Source: Methanothermococcus okinawensis
GTDB taxonomy: Archaea > AGJL01 > Methanococci > Methanococcales > Methanococcaceae
DNA length: 37,451 bases
Reading direction: 5' to 3'
Assembly (NCBI GenBank): GCA_015662355.1
Contig: DQUI01000067.1
Span: 1-37,451, forward strand
Shown: positions 26,171 through 35,079 of the stretch, piece after piece
How positions within the stretch are numbered: the first letter of the stretch is position 1
Layout of the letters: every line of letters begins with the position of its first letter
Translations under genes and position numbers: made by a program
Notes under the pieces: generated by a model
Database searches by the model: none
What the model was told of the DNA's origin: nothing
Seen by the model: the letters and a program-made list of their open reading frames with translations, nothing else

Positions 26171-26180
26171 TTTATATATT
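26171..26180 (+). promoter_or_regulatory. Putative TATA box of the ribosomal protein cluster
   Basis: AAATTTATATATTAC resembles a BRE/TATA element about 110 bases before the uL3 start. It would give a leader of roughly 80 bases, long enough for translational control, but I see no convincing structure in it. Assigned by composition and position. Confidence 0.4.
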
Positions 26181-26286
26181 ACAAAACGCCCTAAACATTA
26201 AAGATATCACCACATCTTTTTTAAATCCCTTAAAAACACCTTCAGTAAATTTTTTACAATTTATCAACAATTTTGGAGGTTATATT

Positions 26287-27288
26287 ATGGGTATGAATAG
26301 AAATAGGCCTCGTAGAGGTTCCTTAGCATTTAGTCCAAGGAAGAGGGCTAAGAGACCAGTTCCAAAAATAAGATCCTGGCCAGATGAGGAGAGGATTAGA
26401 CTCCAGGCCTTCCCTGTCTACAAGGCAGGTACTACCCATGCCCTGATTAAGGAGAACAACCCTAAAAGTCCAAACGCTGGACAGGAGGTATTTACCCCTG
26501 TAACTATACTGGAGGCTCCAGATATTAACGTGGCAGGTATTAGAGTTTACGAGAAAACTACAAGGGGTTTAAAGACCTTAACTGAGGTATGGGCTGATAA
26601 TTTAGATAAGGAGTTGTCTAGAAAGATATCCCTTCCAAAGGATAGGGAGTGTGACGTGGACAAGTTAGATAAACTCTTAGACAAGATAGAGGATGTAAGG
26701 GCCATAGTCCATACAAACCCTAAGAATACCTGTCTCCCAAAGAAGAAACCTGAGATACTGGAGATAAGAATAGGGGGTAAGGACATTAGGGAGAGGCTCT
26801 CCTACGCCAAGGAGATACTTGGAAAGTCCCTATCTATAAATGACGTATTCTCAGAGGGTGAGTTTGTAGATACTATAGCAGTTACAAAGGGTAAAGGGTT
26901 CCAGGGGCCTGTGAAGAGGTGGGGTGTAAAGATACAGTTTGGAAAGCATCAAAGGCAGGGAGTAGGTAGACACGTAGGTTCCATAGGACCATGGACTCCT
27001 AAGAGGGTTATGTGGACTGTACCTATGGCTGGACAGATGGGATATCATCAGAGGACAGAGTACAACAAGAGGATATTGAAAATTGGAGATAACGGAGAGG
27101 AGGTAACCCCTAAGGGAGGGTTTCTACACTACGGAGTAATTAAAAACAAGTACGTAGTCCTCCAAGGTTCAGTTCAAGGGCCTCCAAAGAGACTTGTAGT
27201 ACTGAGAAGTGCTATAAGAAGCCCAGAGGACAAGTATGGACTACCTGAGATAACCTATCTAAGTACAGAATCTAAACAGGGTGTTTAA
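26287..27288 (+). CDS. rpl3: 50S ribosomal protein uL3
   Basis: Large-subunit protein that binds 23S rRNA near the peptidyl transferase centre. The 333-residue archaeal/eukaryal form begins [20 protein letters not shown]. The conserved centre reads [20 protein letters not shown] and then [21 protein letters not shown]. The ATG at 26287 follows a strong GGAGGT. It is first in a five-gene ribosomal operon and overlaps or abuts uL4. Confidence 0.97.
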   Translation: MGMNRNRPRRGSLAFSPRKRAKRPVPKIRSWPDEERIRLQAFPVYKAGTTHALIKENNPKSPNAGQEVFTPVTILEAPDINVAGIRVYEKTTRGLKTLTEVWADNLDKELSRKISLPKDRECDVDKLDKLLDKIEDVRAIVHTNPKNTCLPKKKPEILEIRIGGKDIRERLSYAKEILGKSLSINDVFSEGEFVDTIAVTKGKGFQGPVKRWGVKIQFGKHQRQGVGRHVGSIGPWTPKRVMWTVPMAGQMGYHQRTEYNKRILKIGDNGEEVTPKGGFLHYGVIKNKYVVLQGSVQGPPKRLVVLRSAIRSPEDKYGLPEITYLSTESKQGV

Positions 27289-27289
27289 T

Positions 27290-28051
27290 ATGATAGCCAA
27301 GGTGTATGGACTAGATGGTTCTGAAAAGGGGGAGATAGAACTACCTCCTGTATTTGAGACAGAGTATAGACCTGATTTAATAAGGAGGGCATTCCTATCT
27401 GCATTTACTGCAAGGTTGCAACCAAAGGGGGCAGATCCTATGGCTGGTAAGAGGACCTCTGCAGAGTCCATAGGTAAGGGGCATGGAATGGCAAGGGTTA
27501 AGAGAACAAAACAAGGTAGGGCTGCCTTTGTACCTCAGGCTGTAGGAGGTAGAAGGTGTCATCCTCCCAAGGTGGAGAAGATACTCCATGAGAGGATAAA
27601 TAAGAAGGAAAGGATAAAGGCGCTGATGAGTGCTATAGCAGCCTCTGCAAACCCTGAGTTGGTGAGAAACAGGGGGCATATTATAGACGGAGTGCCCTCC
27701 CTACCACTAATTGTAGAGGACGAGTTTGAAAATATATCTAAAACTAGGGAGGTATTTGAGGTATTTAAAAACTTAGGCTTAGATAAAGACGTTGAGAGGG
27801 GGAAGGAGGGTATTAAGATCAGGGCTGGAAAAGGTAAGATGAGAGGGAGGAGGTATAGAAAACCTAAGAGTGTGTTAGTAGTTGTAAGTGATCTCTCTAA
27901 TGTTGTAAAAGGTTGTAAGAACTTACCAGGTGTAGATGTGATCACTGCAGACAGTTTAGGGATAATCCATATAGCCCCTGGGGGAGAGGCTGGAAGGTTG
28001 ACACTTTGGACTGAGGGAGCTATTGAGAAGTTGAGGGAGAGGTTTCAGTGA
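27290..28051 (+). CDS. rpl4: 50S ribosomal protein uL4
   Basis: Archaeal uL4 (about 253 residues), an rRNA-binding protein whose extended loop lines the exit tunnel. It begins [19 protein letters not shown]. The family loop [20 protein letters not shown] (about 62-81) and the [15 protein letters not shown] block are present. The ATG at 27290 is chosen because AGGGTGTTTAA precedes it and it follows the uL3 stop directly; an upstream GTG at 27281 overlaps uL3. Second gene of the operon. Confidence 0.96.
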   Translation: MIAKVYGLDGSEKGEIELPPVFETEYRPDLIRRAFLSAFTARLQPKGADPMAGKRTSAESIGKGHGMARVKRTKQGRAAFVPQAVGGRRCHPPKVEKILHERINKKERIKALMSAIAASANPELVRNRGHIIDGVPSLPLIVEDEFENISKTREVFEVFKNLGLDKDVERGKEGIKIRAGKGKMRGRRYRKPKSVLVVVSDLSNVVKGCKNLPGVDVITADSLGIIHIAPGGEAGRLTLWTEGAIEKLRERFQ

Positions 28052-28060
28052 GGTGATTAT

Positions 28061-28321
28061 ATGGACGTCTTCGATATTATCAAGATGCCTGTAATAAGTG
28101 AAAAGGCCATGAGACTTATTGAGGAGGAGAATAAGCTAGTGTTCTACGTAGATAAGAGGGCTACTAAGAGGGACATTAAGAGAGCTGTTGAGGAACTTTT
28201 CAACGTAGAGGTAAGTAAGGTAAATGTACTTATTACACCAAAGGGGGAGAAGAAGGCCTATGTGAAGTTAAAGGATGAGTACGACGCTGGAGAGATTGCC
28301 GCCAACTTAGGTATCTACTAA
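28061..28321 (+). CDS. rpl23: 50S ribosomal protein uL23
   Basis: 86-residue protein at the exit of the peptide tunnel, part of the docking site for signal recognition particle. It begins [20 protein letters not shown]; the [20 protein letters not shown] helix and the [18 protein letters not shown] strand pair are typical. The ATG follows GAGGTGATTAT, ten bases after uL4. Confidence 0.96.
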   Translation: MDVFDIIKMPVISEKAMRLIEEENKLVFYVDKRATKRDIKRAVEELFNVEVSKVNVLITPKGEKKAYVKLKDEYDAGEIAANLGIY

Positions 28322-28343
28322 TTTAATTTTTTAAGGTGATACT

Positions 28344-29069
28344 ATGGGAAAGAGGTTAATATCCCAGAATAGAGGTAGAGGTACTCCAAAGTATACCTCC
28401 CCTACCCATAAGAGAAGGGGGGTAGTTAAGTATAGAAAATTTGACAGCTTGGAGAAAAATGACAAGATAGTTGGAGTAATAACAGATGTACTTCACGACC
28501 CTGGAAGAAGTGCCCCAGTGGCCACTGTGAAGTTTGAAAACGGTGAAGAGAAACTGATGTTAGTCCCTGAAGGTATGAAGGTTAACGACAGGATAGAGTG
28601 TGGGATAAAGGCAGAGATAAAACCGGGAAATGTACTGCCTATAGGTCATATACCTGAGGGTATACCTGTGTACAACATAGAGACTATACCTGGAGATGGA
28701 GGTAAGTTAGTTAGATCTGGAGGAAGTTACGCCTATATAATTGCCCACGACAGTGAAAAAACCATGATAAAGCTCCCCTCAGGTCAGATAAAACCACTTC
28801 ACCCTATGTGTAGAGCTACAATAGGTGTTGTTGCAGGGGGAGGTAGGAAGGAGAAGCCCTTTACAAAGGCAGGTAAGAAGTATCACGCCATGAAGGCCAA
28901 AGGTGTAGCATGGCCAAGGGTAAGAGGAGTGGCTATGAACGCAGTGGACCACCCATACGGTGGAGGTAGACATCAACACGTAGGTAAACCTAGTACAACC
29001 TCAAGAAATGCACCTCCAGGTAGAAAGGTTGGACATATCGCTGCTAGAAGGACAGGAAGAAGAAGATAA
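28344..29069 (+). CDS. rpl2: 50S ribosomal protein uL2
   Basis: Core large-subunit protein needed for subunit association and peptidyl transfer. The 241-residue archaeal form begins MGKRLISQNRGRGTPKYTSP. The most conserved region, WPRVRGVAMNAVDHPYGGGR, is near residues 191-210 and holds the histidine important for activity (VDHP). The C-terminal tail is basic. The ATG follows AAGGTGATACT. Confidence 0.97.
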   Translation: MGKRLISQNRGRGTPKYTSPTHKRRGVVKYRKFDSLEKNDKIVGVITDVLHDPGRSAPVATVKFENGEEKLMLVPEGMKVNDRIECGIKAEIKPGNVLPIGHIPEGIPVYNIETIPGDGGKLVRSGGSYAYIIAHDSEKTMIKLPSGQIKPLHPMCRATIGVVAGGGRKEKPFTKAGKKYHAMKAKGVAWPRVRGVAMNAVDHPYGGGRHQHVGKPSTTSRNAPPGRKVGHIAARRTGRRR

Positions 29070-29090
29070 AAACTATTAAAAGGTGAAAAG

Positions 29091-29567
29091 ATGGCTAGAA
29101 GAGCTGGAGGGAGAAAGGCAAGGAGAAAAAAGCAGGAAACTCTAAAGAGAAGAGTGGAGTTTAGATACAGAGGTTACACCTTAGAGGAGCTTCAGAAGAT
29201 GCCCCTGAAAAAATTTGCAGAACTTCTCCCAGCAAGACAGAGGAGGAGTTTATTGAGGAGTTTAGCAAGAGGTATCAATCCAAAGCATAGGAAGTTGTTA
29301 AAGAAGATTAGAAGGGCTAGAAGGTTGTTGAATAGAGGTAAAGAACCTAAGGTAATTAGGACCCACTGTAGAGACTTTATAATTATCCCAGAGATGGTAG
29401 GGTTAACTATTGGAGTACATAACGGTCAGGAGTTTAAGGAGGTAAAGATAGTAGAGGAGGGTATTGGAAGATATCTAGGGGAGTTTGCCCTAACTAGACA
29501 GATCGTTAAACATGGTACTCCAGGGGTAGGTGCTACTAGAGGATCTATGTTCGTACCTATCAAGTAA
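29091..29567 (+). CDS. rps19: 30S ribosomal protein uS19
   Basis: Small-subunit head protein that contacts uS13 and the decoding region. The 158-residue archaeal form has a basic N-terminal extension ([13 protein letters not shown]). The conserved block [20 protein letters not shown] is near residues 108-127, followed by VHNGQEF. The ATG follows AAAGGTGAAAAG. It is the last gene of this ribosomal run; uL22 and uS3 do not follow here. Confidence 0.96.
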   Translation: MARRAGGRKARRKKQETLKRRVEFRYRGYTLEELQKMPLKKFAELLPARQRRSLLRSLARGINPKHRKLLKKIRRARRLLNRGKEPKVIRTHCRDFIIIPEMVGLTIGVHNGQEFKEVKIVEEGIGRYLGEFALTRQIVKHGTPGVGATRGSMFVPIK

Positions 29568-29569
29568 AC

Positions 29570-29582
29570 TTTTTTATTTTTT
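29570..29582 (+). terminator. Oligo-T terminator of the ribosomal protein cluster
   Basis: Two runs of six T separated by one A begin two bases after the uS19 stop codon. A neighbouring gene on the opposite strand ends at 29586, so the convergent units are separated only by this T-rich spacer. Confidence 0.65.
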
Positions 29583-29585
29583 AAG

Positions 29586-30328
29586 TTAAATCATCTCGAA
29601 GAGTTCCCCATAGGTAACTTTTTTATCTGTTTTAACTAACTTGGGAATTCTCCCTACCTTACCTGCATACTCCCCAACAACTACAAAGACCCCCTCAATA
29701 TTCTCTATACACTCTGCCCTTTCCAAAGCCCTGTTTATAGCCTCCTCTGGGGAGCCAACTGCACAGTTTCCTATACTGGTGGCAGCTCCATCTGCAATAC
29801 TACTCTCCTCTGCAAAAACCACTACTGCATCTGCATTTCCAAAACTTATAGAGTGGCCTACAGTTCCAGAGGAGGTACATATACCATAACCTTCAACTCC
29901 CTTATCCCTGTCTATCTTAAATCCAATCTTAGCAGAAAGTGATGAATTCCCAGCGTATAGGCCAACAACAACGTCTCTATCTGACTTCAGTGCTATATCT
30001 CCTCCGTTGTTAGAGATAATATTTTTACATCCGTACTTAGAGATATCCTCTACAATTATCTGGCTTATAGATCCTGCAACTGCAGCCATAGGGCCAACCC
30101 CTGCATTCTCCCCAGAGCGGGCCATAAGTTTTACAACCCTAGGAGCATCCTCTTCAACCTCTAAAGGTTCATAACTTGTTAAGAACTCTGGATGTCTTCC
30201 TATATAGTTCTCAAGGAGGGATCTCTCCCTGAGGATTATACCCCTGGCTATCTCAATATACCCTATATTCTCAGTTTTTATGAGAACATTAGACTCCTTT
30301 ATGGAGATTTTTTTTTAAACGTGAACAT
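29586..30328 (-). pseudogene. UPF0280 family protein (ApbE-like), disrupted by a frameshift at an A9 run
   Basis: Conserved archaeal UPF0280 family. The intact frame holds MARSGENAGVGPMAAVAGS, NGGDIALKS, TSSGTVGHSISFGNADAVVV and AGKVGRIPKLV. Coding similarity extends upstream of the first in-frame ATG (30125): KESNVLIKTENIGYIEIARG and HPEFLTSYEPLEVEEDAPR lie in the same frame, but it has no ATG, GTG or TTG before a TAA at about 30317. The likely true start is the ATG at 30328, with GGTGAAAGAT before it; it reads MFTF and is one base out of frame across nine A (30308-30316). A tenth A or a -1 shift gives a 247-residue protein. It may be a slippage-expressed gene, a fresh mutation or a sequence error. 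It lies 12 bases after the DUF354 gene. Function unknown. Confidence 0.75.
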
Positions 30329-30340
30329 ATCTTTCACCAT

Positions 30341-31363
30341 CTATCTTTTCAGGTATTCACATACCCTTTCAAACATGAGATCTGTAGGATCCTCTAACTT
30401 TATACTGTTGTTCCTCTTTCCAAGGTTATCCTCTATATAGTTAACAATCTCCTTAACAGATACTAGGTGTACCATCCTACCTCTCTCTATCAAGTACTGA
30501 TCTACCCCTAGTATACAGCTGGGATAGCAGGATACAGTAGGTACCCCTATAACTGCAGCCTCCCTATTCATAGTACCCCCTGCCCCAATCATAGCATCTG
30601 CATAGTAAAGTAAAGATATGGAGTCTAAAACCTTAGGTATAGTAACCCCAAGTAGAGAATATATCTTTCTCTGTTCCTTGCTCCTTGGAAACACTACAAT
30701 ATTACAATCTATAATTCTTCTTAGAGCCTTTATTATATAGGGGAGGATATCCCTTTTACCGTTACAGTAGGAGGAGTTTGGACAGGGTCTCATAACTATA
30801 AGGGGGAGATCTCTACTTAACCCTATCTTCTCTACTATCTCCCTATCTAAAGGTAGTACGTTGTTCAACCGGGAGTTTATATGGGCCACCTCACAGGTGC
30901 CATCAAAGGTTAAAAAATCCCTACCCCCCTGTCTCCTTAAAAGATCCCTGTTAGTGCCCTGGGGAGAGATGACCTCATCTACTATAGGTAATGTCAGTCT
31001 GTTCTGAGCCTCTGCATACTCGTTATCTACTACAAATATAGAGGGGATATTTAAGCCAAAGGCTACCCTTGGGAGCTCCACTGAGTGTTTTGCAATAGCC
31101 ACCTGAGGTTTATCCTTTGCCACTACCTTCGTCAGTTTAATAATCCTATCTGCAGAGTTTAGAAGTTTCTCCTCTAAACTTTCTCCATGGGATCCTAGTA
31201 GTAGAGGGGGATTGTTATAGCTGTAAAGTTTAACTATAGACTCTAAATTTTTAAACCTCCTGTAGGTTATAAGGTATTCTAACCCCTCCCTCTCAAACCT
31301 TTTTATAAGTTGGGAAAAATAGTGAACATGGGGTGAATTTGTAAAGTCAATCCATACATCCAT
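30341..31363 (-). CDS. DUF354 family protein, glycosyltransferase GT-B-like
   Basis: 340-residue archaeal protein of the DUF354 family, which resembles GT-B enzymes such as UDP-GlcNAc 2-epimerases. It begins MDVWIDFTNSPHVHYFSQLI. The segment VAIAKHSVELPRVAFGLNIP, IFVVDNEYAEAQNRL and the C-terminal GAGGTMNREAAVIGVPTVSC (near residues 258-277) match nucleotide-sugar-binding loops of the fold. A role in surface polysaccharide or glycoprotein glycan synthesis is plausible but not shown. The ATG follows TAGGTGATAGG. It is directly upstream of UPF0280 and probably co-transcribed with it. Confidence 0.85.
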   Translation of the reverse strand: MDVWIDFTNSPHVHYFSQLIKRFEREGLEYLITYRRFKNLESIVKLYSYNNPPLLLGSHGESLEEKLLNSADRIIKLTKVVAKDKPQVAIAKHSVELPRVAFGLNIPSIFVVDNEYAEAQNRLTLPIVDEVISPQGTNRDLLRRQGGRDFLTFDGTCEVAHINSRLNNVLPLDREIVEKIGLSRDLPLIVMRPCPNSSYCNGKRDILPYIIKALRRIIDCNIVVFPRSKEQRKIYSLLGVTIPKVLDSISLLYYADAMIGAGGTMNREAAVIGVPTVSCYPSCILGVDQYLIERGRMVHLVSVKEIVNYIEDNLGKRNNSIKLEDPTDLMFERVCEYLKR

Positions 31364-31423
31364 CCTATCACCTATACCCTTAGCTAGGATTTTAAATATT
31401 ATTTATAATTTTTAAAATAAATA

Positions 31424-31430
31424 AAAAAAG
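31424..31430 (-). terminator. Oligo-T stretch after the secreted repeat-protein gene
   Basis: On the minus strand a run of seven T starts three bases after the stop codon of the upstream gene, followed by TATTTATTTT. It is a likely terminator or attenuating site before the DUF354 gene on the same strand. Confidence 0.45.
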
Positions 31431-31433
31431 AGA

Positions 31434-33599
31434 TTATTGTTTTATCAAGTAGGAACCTGCTGGGAGATAGAGTACTACTTTGTTTAAATCCCTGTTGTAC
31501 TCCTCAACAGATACATTCCTGGGGTAGACAACATCTTTTGTGTATACAGTTACCTTCAAAGGTATGCCAGTACGTAGGTAGATGGTGTCGTCGTTTTTAA
31601 TAGATATATCACTTCTCATGTAATTATCTACCCATCTGGCGTAGTCTCTAAAAGAGCAGATCCAGGTGTAGTTGTCCTCCCAGTAGTAGAGCATAGTGTA
31701 GTTGTACTCCACTATATCTCCTATATATACCCCAGGATTCTCATCCTCTGGGGCTATATAGCACTCCTTTATATAGGGTACTCCGTATAGGTCCTGGAAT
31801 ATTCCAGGTACCTTCAATATAGTGATATTATCTTCTCTCTCAACTTTTCCCCTCCCAGGTATTACTATATAGTCCACATTACCATCTAACTCCAACCTCC
31901 AATCTATCTCCCAGTTGTATCTACCTAGAATTGCATCTAGGAGGTACTTATCACTTGAAGGTAGTAACAATCCATCTGCTCCCCTGACCAGGGCGTTACC
32001 GTAGTTCTTCACAAACCAGTGGTTGAAGTACTTGTACTTATTCTCGTTTAATTTGAAGTCAGTAGATAAAGGTACAGGATTCCCCTGATAGTACCAGAGG
32101 GTAACTCCCCCCTCTTTCTCAGTGCTAGGTTCATCTTTTACATAGTAGTAGTATTCATTTTCAGAGGTTCTCTCCTTTCTCCAGTATCCCATTTTAACAG
32201 TTCCTACGTAGGACACAGTCTCTGGATAGAAACCTCCAACAGGATCGTTTTTAAAGGTTTCAGGTGCCTTATGGACGTATATACTTGGGTAATAACCCAT
32301 AGATAGTATATCTAGATCCTCTGTATAGTATCCCCGATCCAGGGAACTTACATAGGTGTGGTAGTAGATATCCTTGAATCTCTTCTTAAACCAGTAGTGG
32401 TTTAATAACTCCTTTAACTCCTCCTTGTCTATGTCACTCTCCTGGATAACGTCTAAGAGTTCATCACCTGTAGAGATATAGGTGATATTTATATCGAGGA
32501 GTTTTGAAAGTGCCTTAAAATGTTTTATCTTTTTACTTATTATCTTGTCCTCTCTCCAGTCCACCTTCAATTTACGCCCTGCCACATCTACTACATAGTC
32601 CCCATTATCATCTAATACAGCCTTTTGCACAGCTACCCCTGTTATAAGGGTATGCCTGTACCTTGGAGGTACTTTATTTATGTATGCAAAGGTTCCATTG
32701 TTCTCAGATACGTAGTAACCTACAAAGTCCAGTATCTCCTTACTCTCAGGATCTATGTGATAGGTTATAAGTATTTTCTTCGGTTTAATCTCAAATATCC
32801 CTCTCTCAGGATCTATTACCCTAGTAGTTATGTTGTATACAGCTGTGTCCTCCTTTACCTCTACAGGGGGGTTGTAGATGAGGGTGCCGTCTTCAGTCCT
32901 TACAACGTACTTCTCAGGGTATAGGATAAATATAGCCTCAGTAGGCACTAGAGTGTAGTTGTAGTACTCTGGAACCCTGGCAACTGTATATCCGTAGACC
33001 TCTCGAAGTTCCACACCTTCACTGGCATTCATAGGGGGATAGTAGATAAGAGTACCATCTTCCCTTCTAATTATATACTTCTCTGGATAGAGGATAAAGG
33101 TACCGTTGTGTATCAGGGCATAACCGTCATACCTGGGAATATGGGTTGGCACCTCTACATACGTGGGAGGTACATGCTTTGGGACATATCTTGTATTGTT
33201 TACAGGTTTTGGTGGCCAGTATATCAGTTCCCCCTTGTTATTACGGAAGACATACTTTGTAGTGTTTACTGGGAAACCTTCAGGATACAGTACTATACTG
33301 TTGCCAAGATCTACAAAGATGTAATCTCCGTAATCTGGAATCTTCTCTGGAACAACCCTACTAACATTGAGTTTGTAGAGTTTCCACTCGTCCCTTCTTA
33401 TTTTAAAGTTATGGTCTATGTAAAAGACAACTATATCCTCACTGTTCAGATAGTAGTTCAACTCCTCCTCACTGCTAATAGAGGATAGAGGGACGTAACG
33501 AATAGGTATAGTTGAGACCCACTTATAATCTACATCTAGGGCATAGCAACTTAAAAATGAGATAAAGAGGATTAAAATTAAGATATATCTCATTGGCAT
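31434..33599 (-). CDS. Large secreted protein with tandem LYPE repeats, unknown function
   Basis: About 721 residues. The N-terminus MPMRYILILILFISFLSC is a typical Sec signal peptide, followed by mature sequence from about residue 21. Three related units occupy roughly residues 88-265. Each contains a Y-rich strand, then (I/V)LYPE, a basic-aromatic turn, DGTLIY or KGELIY, and PP. The LYPE motifs are 66 and 56 residues apart. Many NxT/NxS sites suggest N-glycosylation. The C-terminal 450 residues are rich in Tyr, Asp and Trp and have no domain I recognise. The start at 33599 follows AGGTGGGGATA; a GTG at 33608 is the ribosome binding site. It lies 13 bases after the aldehyde dehydrogenase gene on the same strand. 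Confidence 0.78.
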   Translation of the reverse strand: MPMRYILILILFISFLSCYALDVDYKWVSTIPIRYVPLSSISSEEELNYYLNSEDIVVFYIDHNFKIRRDEWKLYKLNVSRVVPEKIPDYGDYIFVDLGNSIVLYPEGFPVNTTKYVFRNNKGELIYWPPKPVNNTRYVPKHVPPTYVEVPTHIPRYDGYALIHNGTFILYPEKYIIRREDGTLIYYPPMNASEGVELREVYGYTVARVPEYYNYTLVPTEAIFILYPEKYVVRTEDGTLIYNPPVEVKEDTAVYNITTRVIDPERGIFEIKPKKILITYHIDPESKEILDFVGYYVSENNGTFAYINKVPPRYRHTLITGVAVQKAVLDDNGDYVVDVAGRKLKVDWREDKIISKKIKHFKALSKLLDINITYISTGDELLDVIQESDIDKEELKELLNHYWFKKRFKDIYYHTYVSSLDRGYYTEDLDILSMGYYPSIYVHKAPETFKNDPVGGFYPETVSYVGTVKMGYWRKERTSENEYYYYVKDEPSTEKEGGVTLWYYQGNPVPLSTDFKLNENKYKYFNHWFVKNYGNALVRGADGLLLPSSDKYLLDAILGRYNWEIDWRLELDGNVDYIVIPGRGKVEREDNITILKVPGIFQDLYGVPYIKECYIAPEDENPGVYIGDIVEYNYTMLYYWEDNYTWICSFRDYARWVDNYMRSDISIKNDDTIYLRTGIPLKVTVYTKDVVYPRNVSVEEYNRDLNKVVLYLPAGSYLIKQ

Positions 33600-33612
33600 T
33601 ATCCCCACCTTT

Positions 33613-35013
33613 TTATTTAATGTTCTTTACTACAACAGTCTTTATCTCACTCATCTCCTCTATGGCGTACTTTACCCCTTCCCTCCCTAGACCACTTCTC
33701 TTGACCCCTCCAAAGGGCATGTTGTCCACCCTGAATGTTGGACTGTTGTTTATTATCACCCCTCCATACTCCAGTTTATCTGCTATCTTAAAGGCCTTAT
33801 CTATATCCCTTGTAAATACCCCTGCCTGTAACCCATATATACTGTTGTTACTTATCTCCAAAGCCTCCTCCATATCCTCCACTCTAACTATAGGTAACAC
33901 AGGGCCAAATACCTCCACCTTACATAGAATATTCTCAGGTTCCACCTCCATAACTGTAGGGTATACTATACTTCCCTCCCTCTTTCCCCCGTAGAGAAGT
34001 TTACCCCCTTCCTCCAACCCCTGTTTTATAAGGTTTTCCACCCTCTCAGCACTTTCAGGTGTGATGAGAGGTCCTACATCTGTCTCCCTAAGCATAGGAT
34101 CTCCCACTTTCAACTTTCTCGTCTCCCTAATTACACCCTCTATAAAGTTATCTGCAACCTCCTCTTCAACTAACACCTTACCTACAGATATACACACCTG
34201 GCCAGCGTTTAAAAACTTCCCCTTAACTATAGACTTAACAGCTGTATCTATAGGGGCATCCCTAAGTACAATGGCAGGGTTGTTCCCCCCTAACTCTAAG
34301 GTTATCTTCTTAAACCCTGCCTTTCTTGTAATAGATTCTCCCACCTCAACACTTCCAGTGAAGGATATCATATTTATCTTTTCATTCCTAACGATCTCCT
34401 CTCCAACTACCTCCCCTCTCCCAGTTAGTAGGTGGAAAACACCTAAGGGTACGTTCCTCTTTCTAAGTACCCTCTCTATAATCTTAGTTAGTTCAACTGC
34501 AGCCATTGGAGCTTTAGGAGAGGGATGGAGCACTACAACGTTAGCAGCTGCTATTGCAGGGGCTACCTTATGGGCCACTAGATTTAAGGGGAAGTTAAAG
34601 GGGGTTATGGCACCGAGGAGGCCTACAGGCTCCCTCTTTGTAAGTATTATCCCATCCTCCAGAGGTATAGTCTCCCCCCTCATCTCCTTGGCGTAGAGAG
34701 CTGCAAGTTTAAATACCCCAATAGATCTATCTACCTCTATGATAGATTGCCTTATAGGTTTCCCTGCGTCTAACGTTATTATCTTTGCCAGTTCCTCCTT
34801 TCTCCTCTGGATCTCCCTAGCTATGTCCATAAGGATAGCATACCTCTTTGAGGGGGATAGCTCCTTCATAGTGTCCCTGTACTCCTGGGCTATAGATATA
34901 GCCTCTCTAACCTCCTCCCTAGTTAGAGCTGGTATATAACCTATAGTCTCCAAGTTGTAAGGGTTGAAAACCTCTAAATCCTTTCTAAGTATCCACTCAC
35001 CATTTATAAACAT
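33613..35013 (-). CDS. cofA: Lactaldehyde dehydrogenase (aldehyde dehydrogenase family)
   Basis: NAD-dependent dehydrogenase that oxidises lactaldehyde to lactate, feeding the phospholactate moiety of coenzyme F420 in methanogens. It begins MFINGEWILRKDLEVFNPYN. GAITPFNFPLNLVAHKVAPA is the cofactor-binding region, ELGGNNPAIVL holds the general-base glutamate, and GQVCISVG the nucleophile cysteine (near residue 282). The C-terminal DNMPFGGVKRSGLGREGVK is conserved. Length is about 466 residues. The ATG at 35013 follows GGTGAAACT and fits the family start; a start at 35037 would add eight residues. A more general aldehyde substrate is possible. Confidence 0.88.
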   Translation of the reverse strand: MFINGEWILRKDLEVFNPYNLETIGYIPALTREEVREAISIAQEYRDTMKELSPSKRYAILMDIAREIQRRKEELAKIITLDAGKPIRQSIIEVDRSIGVFKLAALYAKEMRGETIPLEDGIILTKREPVGLLGAITPFNFPLNLVAHKVAPAIAAANVVVLHPSPKAPMAAVELTKIIERVLRKRNVPLGVFHLLTGRGEVVGEEIVRNEKINMISFTGSVEVGESITRKAGFKKITLELGGNNPAIVLRDAPIDTAVKSIVKGKFLNAGQVCISVGKVLVEEEVADNFIEGVIRETRKLKVGDPMLRETDVGPLITPESAERVENLIKQGLEEGGKLLYGGKREGSIVYPTVMEVEPENILCKVEVFGPVLPIVRVEDMEEALEISNNSIYGLQAGVFTRDIDKAFKIADKLEYGGVIINNSPTFRVDNMPFGGVKRSGLGREGVKYAIEEMSEIKTVVVKNIK

Positions 35014-35079
35014 AGTTTCACCAGGACATTCTATCAATAAAATATTAAGTCTAACAATTAAAAAAACTATTGGGATACT

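Noticed and set aside
26181-26286. Structured leader or riboswitch before uL3
   Set aside because: AT-rich leader of about 80-100 bases without stable complementary segments that I can see.
29586-30125. UPF0280 protein starting at the internal ATG (179 residues)
   Set aside because: Clear coding sense for about 60 residues lies upstream in the same frame, and no ribosome binding site precedes this ATG.
34061-34696. A 211-residue plus-strand open frame inside the lactaldehyde dehydrogenase gene
   Set aside because: Antisense shadow of a conserved enzyme with biased Ser/Leu/Pro composition.
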